DNA of 64,000 nucleotides, taken from NCBI RefSeq assembly GCF_947623445.1, contig NC_135248.1, positions 12,037,820-12,101,819 of the forward strand. The letters are read 5' to 3'. The notes beneath the pieces were generated by a model that was not told where the DNA came from, searched no databases, and saw only the letters and a list, made by a program, of their open reading frames with translations. Source of the stretch: Clavelina lepadiformis (Eukaryota > Chordata > Ascidiacea > Aplousobranchia > Clavelinidae). Below, piece by piece: positions 37,601 to 51,243 of this stretch (position 1 is the first letter of the stretch; every line of letters begins with the position of its first letter). Position numbers and translations under genes: made by a program.

Positions 37601-40320
37601 AGCCTACTGAACCCTCCAGTTCGACTCCGGTCCTAGAAAGTGATGCATTATATGCGGCTAATTGTATAAAATTGTCGTTGAACATTAGTGGATTGCTTCC
37701 AACGCAATTAAAATGAATTCTACTGTATATCTACTTATGTGTGCAGAACATTTTCAATTTGTGCGCTTTTTATACCAAAATTATTTTGTTCATTGTCATT
37801 TGCTTAATCTGCCACCGACATCATATAAGCGTTTAAAAACAGTCAGCAAATGGCAAGTGACGTACTTGTTATATATAAGCTTGGATGTTTCGAACTGTCT
37901 GTTTGCGATGATGTCAGTGGAGTCAAACATGTCGACTCCAGGACCAAATCCATTACATTTCTGCACTCGCGGTGGGACACCGCAGGTAGATTTGGCAAAG
38001 TCGCAAGATTTACCTGGAAAATGGATAAATTCACGGTTAAACCGACACCAAAACACTTAACGATGTAACCAGGAAAAAGCGAGGTCGTTCTATTGTAAGC
38101 TATCGATCTAAAGATGGTGGTTTTACACGCAGAATACTGGACAGTAAACAATGCATCGTGACCAACGTTAAGTTTCTTTCTGGGAAACATTACATAATTA
38201 ATAGAAAATTGACAAAATCCAAACCTGTGTCGACGCAAATCGGACCCTTAGTACGAGGTGAAACGTCTCCAAGATTTGCTGACGCAAATGCAGCAACAAA
38301 CGACTCCTGTGATGTGACAATTCAAGTCATCGGCGTCATTACTTTTTTCATTATCTTACTTATCAAAAGCGGGTTTCTACTTACGTTTCCTGAAAGTTCT
38401 TCGCCGGGTTTCCGCATCATTTTTTCAAAAAGTGCGGAAGCTCTTCCCCTGTTATCGGAGCTGATGAGATGGTTGGAAAAGTTCATGCTTGTTCCGTGCA
38501 CAGGGAACCACGTGAATGCCCCTATAGGTTGACCTGCATGGCGTATGGTAAACAGCATAAGAACATTTTACGAGATTGTAAGTTGTAGGTTTATCCGAAG
38601 TAGGTCAGAAAGAAACCGGGTTTATAATTCATGTTGTTCGTTCCAGTTTCACAGTTACTTTTAAGTTTACCGTTCGAAGCTTGGAATTTCAGCATTGTCA
38701 TTTCCTGCTCGGTGTTGAAATTGTATCTATAAATAGTAACAAATCAAAATACTGTAAAGATAAGGCCTGACACAATACAATTAAAACAGGTCACTAGTTT
38801 GGGACTTACTTTTCTCTTTCACCTTCCGGGTCATGCAGGTACGCGCTTGGGCTTCTGTTGATATTTCCCTCCACTACGTCATCGGTGCCAACAAATAGTT
38901 TTCCCTCGCGCATGTTCGAATGAGCTTGAAAGAAGAATTGGAATTACGCGACATTTACAAGTCTAAGTTTTCGGGGAGATTTCGCTCAAAAACACGGAAG
39001 TAAAACTCGGCCACGTCAAGATTTTTGTTGTACGACTTCAAGTTGGCGCTCTGCAGCCACAACGCGCTTTCAAATATATTCTATAGACTCCCCAATATAC
39101 TATGCCATTGTGACTCAGCAACGTGAAATTTGCCGTTGTACAGACTTAACTGCAATTACATAAACGTACCTTTGACAATACTGTCAAAGATTCCATTTAT
39201 AAACGTATCAGTCGTTTCCTTGACTGCACCAAGAGATGTTACTTCAATCAGCAGGGTTTGGAAATACCCTGCGGGGCCGGAGTGACTATGAGTGCCAGAT
39301 ATGACCACGTTGCGTTCGTTGTACCTGGATAGTTTTACAAGAAAATGCAACAGGTATCATGAACTGTATGAGACAGAGCCATCGGTAGCTTAAAGCAAAA
39401 CCGTACGGGTCCGTTCTGTAGCTTCCGCCGACCACGTTTTAAAACGTTATCAGCGGTCTTGGACAAACGTTTATCAAAAGTAATGTTTTAAATTATATTT
39501 GAGTGAGTTGAAATATAATTTCCTGACGCGGTTAATTATGATTCGTAAGCTACGATCAACCTGGCCTTATATAGGCTACTTACGTGTTGCCATATTTAGC
39601 CTGGAGTTTTTTGATCACCTCTAGTTTAACGATTTGAGACGCCATACCGTTGTCGACAGTGACGAAAACGACTCGCGACTTATTTTGAAGATCGCTGACT
39701 ATAAAAGTCCTCGAGTAAAGTCTCTGATGAAGACCTTGAGCTATTTGACTCGGATTGGCGTAACCCATCTGTAATAAATGCCTTAAATTACGTCATGTTG
39801 GTTGACAGGATTACATTACATTGACGAATCCGGTTACCATATTGACTTGAACTATTGGACCAGTGACGTCAGTTCTTCCAACGCCAATCAAATAGTTTCC
39901 GGGTGTTGGTTCCGGTACTGTGTCGGGGTCAACAAGGTTGTCTTCAAGTTTACCTTGAAAATATATAAGTTTTCAGTGGTGTAATGAATTTCGAGTGTAA
40001 TGTGGTGCGCTTAAGGTCCACTGCTACCTTTGGAAAATATATCCATGACACCAAACTCGTACCCAACAAAGAAGCAAGCCCCGGCGAGGATGGCAAGGAA
40101 CAGAAAGCCAAAGACAAATCGAAAAGCCAAACTCGGTGTTGAAACAAATGTATCGACTTCCTGCATATTGACAAGATAATCTTACAGATGACATGAAGAC
40201 GGTTTATGCCGTGCGCTGTATTATATTGTACAAAACATTGTTCGTTGTCGAAGCTATGTGCCAATTACTGTTTACTTAATCGTAAACAAATCAGAACCAT
40301 CTTACCTTTTTCTTCCCCAT
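34606..40320 (-). CDS. ASAH2: neutral ceramidase copy D, membrane-anchored, 17 exons
   Basis: Exons 40320-40306, 40160-40028, 39953-39838, 39768-39584, 39324-39170, 38924-38810, 38726-38671, 38533-38385, 38306-38225, 38013-37866, 37632-37510, 37404-37223, 36974-36805, 36510-36342, 36149-35956, 35389-35100, 34843-34606. Total 2520 nt, 839 aa (human ASAH2 780). The N-terminus MGKKK is followed by a signal anchor at about residues 16-39 (FGFLFLAILAGACFFVGY) and a short acidic linker without a mucin box. Catalytic core: GTHSHSGPAGYF, WFPVHGTSMN, nucleophile serine in LGDVSPRTKG, VPGEFTTMAGRR, VYTHYITTPEEY. It ends in an Ig-like domain (QVQAA). The most divergent of the four, with no conversion to the others noticed. 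Its N-terminal anchor predicts a plasma membrane or secretory-pathway enzyme. Confidence 0.95.
35395..35585. repeat. (TAATTAATAATAAA)-type low-complexity tract
   Basis: About 190 bp made only of A and T with irregular TAATTAA/AATAATAA units, in ceramidase D intron 15, immediately upstream of exon 16 in transcription sense. Slippage-prone. Confidence 0.9.
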
Positions 40321-43002
40321 GTTGGTGGTTAGTTAAAACAATTTGAAGGTGGAGTTGTTAAACGCAGTTGATACCCAGCAATCTAACCTACCGGAAGTAC
40401 CTACAGTAGGAAGTTCGAAATGTAGAAATGTCAAATCTTGTTACACTTAGTCATGTGATATGTTACGTAATAATGTAAGTGATCACATCTCGAGCCCTGT
40501 ATTTCACTACAACACGATCGCAGCAAAGTGTCGGTCGCTTAATTTCACGCTTTCTCGCTTCATGCCTGGAAGCGGAAAAACAAGCAAACAACTGAAAAGA
40601 AATAGCTGGCCCTACAATGCTTAAGCTTTAAGCTCATTGGCAAGTTGCGGAAATTGCACAATTGCTAACAGCAAGTAAACAGAGTGAACATTTATTACTC
40701 TCTCCATTTTGACTCTCCTATTATCATGAAAAACACTGCTAAAAACTTCAGCCACCACTGATTGAATTAGGTTTAGCGCGATATTTGTAGGCTAGTCCAC
40801 AACAGCCAGCTTTAGTGGGGTATCAGTAGTTGATTTCATAAATTAAACTTCCGCGTTACAACCAGCGAAGCTTTCAAGCAATGCAACCACCACATGTGGA
40901 GGTTAAATAAACTAAGCTGGCCTATCTTCGTCCGTCTGACTACCACTAATTAGAACAAGCCAGCCACAACTGCTGTAGGCTGGTAAGCTACAAAACATGA
41001 CCAAGCACATGCCTTCGAATTGATTACAGTAGCACTTGCCTATTTTCTACGAACAAGTGCTTCCTGAAAATGTCATTACAACAAAGGCAGTTTACGTGTC
41101 AAGCACTATTTACCTAAGCAATTAATGCATCGCAAAAGCAGACCAAACCTCACAACTTACACATGAAAAGCAAAGTTCGTTCTGGTTGATTATTTACTCA
41201 TCACATGACACGCACGCGTTGTATTGCGTGAGAATTTGCGACCGGTAAAACTTGCTTTTTTGTCTGCGATTGACCATAGCGTACGTGAGTGTTCGTGAAT
41301 CTTTGATATTATTTTTCACTACTTCCAGAGCATACAACGAGAATAAAGCATGAGTTGGGATATAACAAGAGCATAGTAATACACCAGCACTGGGACAAGT
41401 TGACAAAAGGCATGAATAGTTCCGTGAAAGCAATAAGTTCTCGTACCTTTTCATACTGAAAAAGAAAAAAACTACGTAACAGACATAGCACTAAAGCAAT
41501 AATGTGAACCTACCGTTCAATATATAAGCTGTTATGATAAGATAATATGAAAAAAAATTGTGGCGTCACATCTTTTTCGTATATTGTGCACTCTGGGCCC
41601 GCCCAAAGCGATTTTGCCTAATTTGGAAATTGGGATTTTCTGCTTTTGCTTGTCTGGAGCGTGCATTCGAGGAGAATTGAAACAAAAGCGGTACATCAAT
41701 TTACATCCTTAGAAAGTTTTTCTTCTCATGGCCATCACCCGTCTAAGAGCAGGCCATTTCTATTACCAGCCAGGCGCACAAGTTTGTGTTCTGCTTCTTA
41801 CACTCTTCAATTTCATTCCCATTTGCTTGAGCTGGCTCCATTCGCTTCAATCTTCCCAGGATACTTTGGAAGAACACTGAGACGTGATTCCGGAAGTGAA
41901 GTGCTTGGAATTTCTTGACATTCACTGTCACCCCCGAACTGGTGCAGACATAAAAATGATCAACAACATGCAAAACAAACTTGGGATTGTACAGTTCGAT
42001 TTAGGTTAGGCCATAGCAAATAGCTTTGAGGTTGTTGTAAACTATTGCGTATCGCGCGTCAATGATATAAGACGCAGAGTCCGCAAATGACGTCATTACA
42101 GCTCCCCAACAATTACATTCAGTTAGTCATAAGTTGAAATAAAATTTCTTTTCTAAAGTTTCAAGGAAACAGAAGTTACCTTTCTGGTTTAATTAAACTA
42201 TTATTAAAGTCATGTCAATAGCCAGCTTTAACATTCTCGATTAATGGATTATAAACCTTCAAATAAGTTTGGTGCAATTCGTTGTAAAAGAAATTGTCAT
42301 CAAGATTTATTTATAGGAATATATAGTAGTAGTAGTAGTATAGTATATAGTAGTAATAATATTTATAGAATATATATAGTACTATATAAGTTAGTAGTAT
42401 ATATAGTATATAGTAGCAGTAGAATATATAATATATAGTATATCGTAGAATGTATACAGTAGTATGTACTCAAAATGCTTCTCATTTGCAGATTTTGTTT
42501 ACAAAGGTCGTAAAAGTCTTACACTGCACAGTCTAACCAACGCAAAGAATGAGTCACGCTGAAAATCTCAGAAGGAACGCATTTTCTCCTTTCAATGTAG
42601 CGAAGTGACGAGAAGAAATTTGCTTGCATCATAAAGGCAATGAGCGTTGCCTGATTTATGAACAAGTGAAACCTTCACTCCCTTTCCCAGTGGGCATTGA
42701 CATTTATTGCCTTCCGGAGTGATTGAAGTGAGCGTTTTAAAACCATTTGAATTCGAAATGGCTCGGTACTGTTATGGAATGTTAACTGAAAGGAAGTGAT
42801 ATGAGCAAATGCATTTACAGACAGGGTTAGATGATTATTATTGAAAGCGTTTTAGGAAAACAATTTTGAAAGTTTGTCTCGAAAGTGAATTTGTTATTAT
42901 ATTCATGAAATTTTAAAACTTGTTAATGTAATGTTAATTCACTAAATAACTTTAGTTTAACCTACTGTTCATTTACTCAGACGCCAATACTTATCAATAC
43001 GA
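40321..43002. other. intergenic, head-to-head ceramidase D / lectin-protease
   Basis: 2.7 kb between two divergent start codons, so both promoters lie here. I see no exon with protein similarity. A TAG/TATA microsatellite sits at about 42323-42460. Confidence 0.55.
42323..42460. repeat. TAG/TATA microsatellite
   Basis: Imperfect repeats of TAGTAG, TATAGTA and TATATAG over about 140 bp. Confidence 0.85.
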
Positions 43003-46000
43003 ATGAAAGCCGCAATTGTTTTTTGTGCGATCGCATTTCATAGCCTGGCGTTCTCCTATGGTGGGTATTTAGTCATGATTTTAAAATAAGTTTATGTTAT
43101 ATTTAAAACCATAAGTAATCATCTTCAAATAAACTAAAAAGGGAAAAACTTATAATTTAGGCATATCAGAGGCTACTGAAAATACGTGAAAGGGATTTTT
43201 GATCTGTGCGCATGCCGTAGCATTCAAGTTGTTGTACTCGCTTTGCGTATTCCATTACTTTAATCAAGCGATATTCTCGCTTAATATTCTTATGCAGGGC
43301 TGAAGTGTATGCAACCGTCTGACGCCAGGTTTCTTACTATGTCATTCGAAATGCCCTCGTCTTGGCTAAACAATGGCTGGCACTCAGGACGCTTCCTTTC
43401 CACCGACCACAGTGAGTTTTACACCAGTAGCCCATAAGGTTACAGGGGTGCGTAGTTTAAGTTGCTGACGAAAGCGTAAAAAAGTTTGCTTCTGCAACAA
43501 AACCTATGACGAGTCAAAATATTATAGTTCTTTTAGCCTATACGTGTTAACACAATTCTCACAAAGCTTTCAGAAAAAAAGATCTTATATGACGGTGGTT
43601 TTGCCAAGGAACAAATTAAGTGTGATTATAAGAGATTTTCATTTTTTCTCCACAGACACAGTCGAGGATGAAGATCATGAAGACGAGAGTCACCGTCGAG
43701 GAGTCATCTTCACCTCCAACGGTACCCGGACCTGGTGGTTGTTTAATCCCGCCAATAATTCGCATTTTATCCTGACACAAGACCAGTCCAGGTTAAACAA
43801 CAAGCACCTGATCAGATTCCAAATAACTTTGAAATGTTTTTGACAATTTCTGTTTCCAATTTGAAGGATTCTATGCGCTCATACAGTCGGAGGTTTGAGA
43901 ATCGACTGGTTTGAGAACACCATCTCTAACCGCCAGGAGGATTGGTGCCAGTGGGACATTGAAACCCACCCAGGTGACCCGGCCCTCTTCCGGATGAAGA
44001 ATCACGTCTTCATTGACACGGTTGGTGTTTTTTGTTTATAGGGTTTGTTATCTGTTGTCTGACCAAGTGTTCTTTATTTTAATGTCGACGCCCTATTTAC
44101 CGGGAACCGTGGTAACTTTCCTCTGATTCGAAACACTGTTTTCAGCTGCCAGAGGTGGGATACGTTTATTTCGACCAGACCGGAATATATTTCGATTACA
44201 ACGAAAATTCACATAATGACGATCGAAACGCCATTGATGACGCAAGAAAGTGGTGGGTGTGGGAGAAATCTGACCCCTCCCAGAGAGACTTTTCTGCGAT
44301 TGAAAATACGTGCGTCATGGGTAAGAAACACGTGATAGGACAATTGGTTATGGAAAGCTGGCAAAATTATAGTTGTGATTTTGTAAACCATTTATTGCCC
44401 ATTATATCTGGCTTTGCGCCAGTAAATGTATTGTTGGATATGAATTAAGCGCTTCTTGATCAACAACGTAGGTCGTTTCTCCCTGTGAGGAAGTTTTTAG
44501 TGGAGAAATATTCATATCTTATATAATGTAGTGCAGCATTACGATTTTTGTGAACAGTTTTTGCAGTACTATGCATAATTTGTTTCCTGAAACAGCTGAT
44601 TGAATTATCACCGTGTGGAAAATTATTATAGTCATATTTGGATTCCGTATATAATCGTCGCATGATATCTGCAATAATTTTTATCAATTTTGTTTTATGT
44701 GGTGAAGATTTGTTATTTGCAAAGAAATAACTTACTCAAGTCGATTTAGACGCAAGAAAACAACTTTAGAGCTTCTGCTTCTGCTATGTTATACAATAAT
44801 ATTTTTGCTTCAGTTATAATTTCTGTAACAAGTAGCCTAAAGACCTGCAAAACGCAAAGGAGGGAAAATATATGAAAAAATGTTGAGACCACTGAGTTAA
44901 TCCGTTATCACATATAGGCTATACCCTTTGTCAATCGTATACAGCAGCTTTCTGTATACGTTTGCACGTTTTTATAAGGTTTCAAGATTTTACTAAACTG
45001 TAATAATCACATCATTTATTACAAAACTATATTCAAATTTGAGTTGCTATTTAATGTATTAATCAGTTATTAATTTATTATAAAAATATACACAGCACTG
45101 AGCAGCAGTTTAATATCTTTCTTCTCTTTAGGGCCCTCTGGCGTGCCAGCTTTTCTCGAAACTTCAGACTCAATCATGGCGCGATCTGCCGGTGGCGGTC
45201 GGGCTAATTATTTTGTCTCGAAAAGTAAATCAATGTTTGGTTTCACTTATGTTTTTTAAATACGTTTTGGGAAACTTTTAGAATAAAATTATTTCTAATT
45301 TGCCCCAAACAATAATACTGGAGTGTTTTTCATGTTTTCTTTGTTGTAAAATTTTCAGACGAACTGGCAGAGTGTGTGCGGGGGTGGTATCTCTTCGAAA
45401 ACAAATGCTATCGCGTATTTTCCTCGTACTTAGCAAGCCAAGCCAGAGTAAAGAGGATTTGCAGTATTTTCGGAGCCAACTTGGTCGTTCCAAAGTAAGT
45501 AATAGCACCGCAAGTGGGCAATGTTGAACTGTTTATGAGTTGTGCCGGGTTGCATTTTATATTTTAAACGTGCTCCATTTCACAGTGCGAGCATAAGACA
45601 GATACTATAAAAAAAATATAGAAATAAGTGCAAGTCCTCACATATAAGATGACACCTCTCTTGGTTTGCAGAAGCCAGAGTGAACAATCATTTTTGATCC
45701 GCCTGGTAAAATCCAAGGGACGAGAGGCTGACTACTGGTTGGGGATGGAGCGTAGATCATCTGGAAAACGATTTTACGACACCGAAGGAAATCCTTTACT
45801 CTTCAGGAGATGGGGACGAGGAAGGAGCAACTTGTGAGTGATGATGCTGATGCTTTTGTTGTTTTGCGATGTAGAGGTTGTCCGATTGGATTTTTTGTAA
45901 CATCCCCATCCTGAAGGAAGACAGGAAAAAATGTCGTGTTCTGCTTTGTTTTTATAAACTTTTCTGCACGCAGTGAATCCGACAAATGCGCAATGTGGCA

Positions 46001-48873
46001 TAAGAGACGTTGGTTCGCAGTGAATTGCCAATCGCAACATAGAATTTTGTGTGTTAAAGGTAAATGTTAAGGGTTAAAGGTTAAAGGTTAAATGTTAAAG
46101 GTTAAAGGTTAAAGGTTAAAGGTAATGTTAAGGCATATAAAGTGTCAGATTCAGCAACAAGATAATACAAAAAGATAAAATTTGCTGAAACGTATCTTTT
46201 TAAGCTTATATAAAAGGCTTTTGTATGATATAAAGTGGACTTGTTGTCATTATATGGACGTTTATTTTTCACTTTCTTCCATCTCTGACCATCGGCTATA
46301 CCGTTCTAGAGGCGGAGATTACGAACACGTTCACATGTGGAAAGATACAAGGGGAAGTGCTTGACGTATGCAAATAGTAACGTATATATTGTGTGGTAAA
46401 TGTTATCTCTAGAGTCTAGACCACTCCTTTTGGCTTTGCGTTAAACCACTAATTTAATATACGGTATCTGACAAAACGTTTATTGTGCATTTTTATATTC
46501 ACAGTCTTTTATGAGGAATGCTGCGGGACAGAATAAAAATGAAGGAAAAATTGTTAACGGAATGCCAGCCGAAGAGGGGCAGTTTCCATGGCAGGTATAT
46601 ATATACATACCGTATAAAATCAAACGTTCTACTGTGTCTTTAGGCTTACAAAAAGCACCTAAAACTGAGTGCCATTATGGAAAAGGCTAACCTGCGTGTT
46701 AAAAACGCCTAAAACTAAAAACAATCACTTGTCGAGAAAAATTACTGAATAAGCTGTCCAATGACTGCTTTCATGCATCCAGCATAAGAAAGAGAAAACA
46801 AATTGAGCTAAATTGTTTACTTTTAACCCGTCTTCGCCCAGGTTTCATTTCGATTCAAGGTGCCTGTACAATACAAAGGCAACAACGTCATTCACAATTG
46901 CGGCGGCACCTTGATAGACGAGTGTTGGGTGGTAACAGCAGCTCACTGCTTTCTGGACAGGTTGGTTCTGCGCATTATACTATTCTGTTGTACGATACCG
47001 ACAAAATATCGCATTTTTTTAATGCCGAGTTTGCTGGTTGTCAGTTAAGGTTCGATCCAATCGCTGATATGATGAAAGTAGTTTAGAATCTTCAGATAAA
47101 CGCATTGTTTCGTTTCAAGATCATATGTACGCCATACATTAACAGAGACGGTTCCGAATTCACAGTCAGGCTTGGAGATTTAAACAATGAGTTGTTTGAC
47201 GAAACCGAACAAGAATTTGAAATTGGTGAGCTGATTCTTCATCAGCAGTTCAGCATGTATCCTTCACCAACCAACGACATAGCCCTGGTTAGATTGGCTC
47301 GAAAAGCCGGAAAATGTGCAAAGTGGGTATCTGAAAAGAATAAGTATTATAGATGTTTTCAGGGTTTAAAGAATCGCTTTGCTTTCTATCACCAAATATC
47401 GCTTTTAATGTTGTTTGCTGCTGGTGTTTGCCTTTCAAACTGAAGTTTAATTGCATACGCGTTCAGATTGAACGTCGCAGTACAGCCTGCATGCCTCCCG
47501 GACCCCGCAGAGTTTCCATTAAAGGAAGAAGGCGAACTGTGCCAAGTGAGCGGATGGGGTGTGACCAACACGTCTTTGGGACAAAGTTGTAAGATGTCGC
47601 TTTATTTTGCGTAAATTTCTAAATAATTTCGTTAAACTGAATTTAGTAGCTGTGCTAACCTTGCTACGTTTTGTGTGTGTTCACTACTTGCTGAATTTTT
47701 GAAACCTGTGCTGTGTTGGTTACAACAGTTACTCTACTTACCTTTCCTATCAGTAATTCACAAAACATAAAGGACACGGAAATTTTGTTTGCGTACCGCA
47801 GTGAGTCAGTGATGGTAATAAGTTTTATAATATAAGTTGATCACGTAGAACCGTTAACAAACGAATCTCTATGACGTTTTCTTACAAGATATTTTTTTGC
47901 TTTGACAGTGTCTGCTGACCATAGCCTAGCTTGCTGTAGAGTGTAAATAGACTACTTTTTTTATTCTGTATTTCTATCCTCAGCATCAGCGAGCAACTTG
48001 CAGTGGGTGACTCTGCCTACTTTACGTAACGCATACTGCGGTCAAAAGTACAATAAAAGGACAACACTATTTGATGAAGACGTCATGTTTTGCGCTGGAC
48101 GCAAAGTAAAATGCAACGAAATATTTTTAATCAAATCAAAACTGTAACCCTTTTCTGCTAACTTATTTAAAAACCTAAAATTTGTTTTTTATACATTTTT
48201 AGCAGAAATTTCCAACGCGACTCGCATATTTTAATTTATTTTACTAGGCTTATAGCGTAAATGATTTTTCTACAACCACAGGATAGACCTGATCGTGTAT
48301 AGGCTACAGCAGGACTGAATTTCAATTATAAGACCTTATCTTAGGCCTTATCTTACCTTATATTACAGGAAGGAGGCCAGGATGCGTGCACGGGGGATTC
48401 CGGTGGTCCTTACGTTTGCCGAAACAAAGACGGGAAATACGCCCTCACAGGAGTAGTCAGCTTTGGTCAGTCTCTGTTCTTGTTGCCATGACAGCTTGTT
48501 GCTATGGTATCATAATCTTTATCCTCGGGCTGAGATATTAGTCTTGAGCACGACTTCTACCAGGCCACGGTTCCTCAACGCTCGAGTCCCGGTTACCCGC
48601 TTGTTTTAGTGCAAGTTACGATTGGCTCACGTTTTCATTTTTTATGCACAAGTCTATCTATCAGCTATAAACATTTGGTTACAAAACAAACACTTGAAGT
48701 AAAAATTTAGGAGTTAAAACAGTTTGTGCTATGGCTTAGTCGATTTTTTTTCTGCAGGTATTGGCTGCGCTCGGGCACGGTACCCTGGCGTTTACACTCG
48801 CGTAAGCCATTACATGGGCTGGATAGCAAGTCAAATTGCGTCGCACGGAGGTGGGAAAGTTATCGCTTCTTGA
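43003..48873 (+). CDS. secreted C-type lectin / trypsin-like serine protease chimera, 17 exons
   Basis: Exons 43003-43060, 43298-43411, 43656-43791, 43867-44020, 44146-44320, 45132-45224, 45359-45494, 45672-45833, 45974-46059, 46310-46365, 46505-46594, 46842-46960, 47146-47322, 47467-47588, 47984-48105, 48369-48465, 48758-48873; total 2013 nt, 670 aa. A signal peptide ([18 protein letters not shown]) is followed by about 220 residues I do not recognise, rich in W and acidic residues. Exons 7-9 form a C-type lectin domain ([18 protein letters not shown], final CVK) that lacks EPN/QPD and WND, so calcium-dependent sugar binding is doubtful. Exon 10 supplies FTCGK, a likely disulfide to the protease. 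The zymogen cleavage site is GK|IVNG; the triad is H in TAAHC, D in TNDIALV, S in GDSGGP, and the D of [10 protein letters not shown] predicts trypsin-like specificity. A role in extracellular defence or coagulation is inferred. Confidence 0.93.
46053..46134 (+). repeat. GTTAAAG heptamer array at a splice donor
   Basis: About ten imperfect copies of GTTAAAG (some GTTAAAT or GTAA) start at the last seven bases of lectin exon 9, which read GTTAAAG before the intron GTAAAT. The array thus begins inside the coding exon and runs into intron 9. Confidence 0.85.
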
Positions 48874-51243
48874 AAAGTGAAGATTCGTGGCTGAAGCTTT
48901 GTAAATAACTCACATTTTAACTGATCATCTTTTTGATTAGTTTTTATTTTCATCAAGTTCACAGGTTTCAGAAGAAAAATTAACTGCTTTCTTTTTCTCT
49001 ATATTACTGTAGTTTTTCATCACCCGACATTTCCGTTTCACACTATATCACCTTGCAGTGCTTTGTTCATGCAAGGAACGAAATATTTAATAATAAAACA
49101 TTTGTTTCAGCAGTTTCACATTTGGTATGTTTCTTTCTAAAAATTATTAAAATATTTACACTTGCCAGTTTAATCTAAGCTACGTCAATACCTCTAACAA
49201 CCAGATCTATGACAACATTGTTTAAAACCATTAAACTTTAAATTAGAACTAAATGAAAGGAAGTAGGAACTGTTTTCCAACCTAGTCTACATATATTTGC
49301 TCTTTTTACACTAAAACTTTGTTAACTTATGAAGCATTTACGCAGGCAATTTGTTTGCGCCGAAGACATCCTAATGTGGTACCTGCATTTCGGTGGTCTC
49401 TATAGAGTTTTTCAGCAGGCTATTGTGAAAGCTACAAATTGAATTTTAAAAATAGAACTGTAGCATGCGTTTCATGCGGTATGGTGTCACAATTTTTATC
49501 TTCGGGTTAAGGAAAATCAACAGCTTTTTACTGCTCCAACCCTAGTTACCGGTTACAATAAGATATTGCCCGGATTTGAAACTGTTCACCACGACCACTG
49601 AACCGGAGCAAGCGTTGTTTCTTACCTTGGTTAAGGTTATTACAAGAGCAGCACAACTGGGAATCGAATCCGATTTATGATAAATAGAATCTAAAATCTG
49701 GTATATAGGCGTAGGCTTTCCAATGCCTAACTTTAAGTAACACAATCCTGCTTATCGAAGTTAATACGACAGAAAAATGTTTTTAAAGATCTTTGCTGAC
49801 GTCGTATGTAGAAAAATGTGAAGAACTATTTCAAATTTTTTATTGAGCTGTAAGCCTATATGAATCTAAAAGTTTTTTAACATTTCGGCTTGGTGGAATC
49901 CCCCAATGCAGTGAATTTTAATTGAAAGTTTTGTGGATCATGGATGTTAAGAACGTTAATTTAAAAAAAATTCATACCTATTGTTGCTGAACTTTAAATT
50001 TTCAAACATGACCGAGTAATGAACAAACGTAACACAAAGTAAACCAGAAATAAAAGTGACGTAAGACTTAAACATATGATTTTATTGCGTAAGTTTTGGA
50101 CTTGTTTTGTAAGCTTACCTTGATGCATAGTTTTTCTCTACTCTGAAATTAAATCAGATTTGAATGATTCTATGACCTTATTTTTCGACTTTTAAACAAT
50201 CATGGCGATTGTTGAAGACAAATTACAGAAACAATAGCCTATTTTAAAGCTAACAGATAGCATTAAAAGAAAGAATGAAATTGTTTAAAGTCAATTTAAC
50301 ACAATGTACTTTAAACTGAGAAGTTTGGAGCGCTTCTGAATCGGAAACGCAACCCTTCTGAAAGCTTATTTGGATTGGTATGAAGATTAGGCAAGAACCC
50401 AACATAATACAATACCATTATAAGTTAGGTTGATATTTCATAAAAATGATCGATAGCAAATAATTTTACACCAGTTGTATGAATGAAAATCTGTTGGGTA
50501 GGTAGTAGGTAGTCTGTCTAGTCTAGCCGCTAGAATCAACCAGTAGACACAATTTCTTTTGGAACGATCTAAATTCTAAACCGTTTCTTTTCAAAATCAA
50601 TCATGTACACTATTTGCAATACATCTTCATATTCTTCGATGAAATTTTTGTTTTTGCCAACTGAAAACACGTGTTTAAGTCACAATATGCGACAATTTTA
50701 AACGGAGATCGTCATTGAAAACTATTTGGTCTAAGTTGAGTTTTCAATCAAGGCTAAATAAGTGTTGGGTGTCGACTCAAAATATTTTGTGTGTTTTAAA
50801 TGGAAACTTCAGCTACCAGTTGGCCACTTGGCCCACAGCAAAGATCATAGAAATCTCCTATACCATACCATACCAAATATACACAACACCATAGCCTAGC
50901 ACCGCGAGTCCGCGACTGGAAAGTAGGAGTAGGACAGTTATCGATACGAAATCGTGCTTGCAAACACGCATATTTTGGCGTGACAAAGTGCGCTGAAGCT
51001 TCAATTGTTTCTTTAATTAATATAAATCGGCGTGAGGAGTAAAATATTCGGCGTTCACGTTAATGAACCTCGTGCGTGCGGGTGTCACACTTTTCACTAG
51101 ATGAAAACTGTGCAGCAAGCAGGACTTGTTTTGACTTCTTGAATTTTAGTTGATGAATTTGTTCCCTTGAAACAGATACCTGTTTTTCTATGTACTGTGC
51201 TACAATTTTTTAATTAGACTTTGAACTTAATCTCCATCAGAAT
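48874..51243. other. intergenic
   Basis: About 2.4 kb between the lectin-protease stop and the MRH-protein start. It holds the lectin-protease poly(A) signal (49092-49097) and the promoter of the next gene. I found no exon, RNA gene or transposon termini. Confidence 0.55.
49092..49097 (+). terminator. poly(A) signal of the lectin-protease gene
   Basis: AATAAA 219 bases past the stop codon. Confidence 0.7.
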
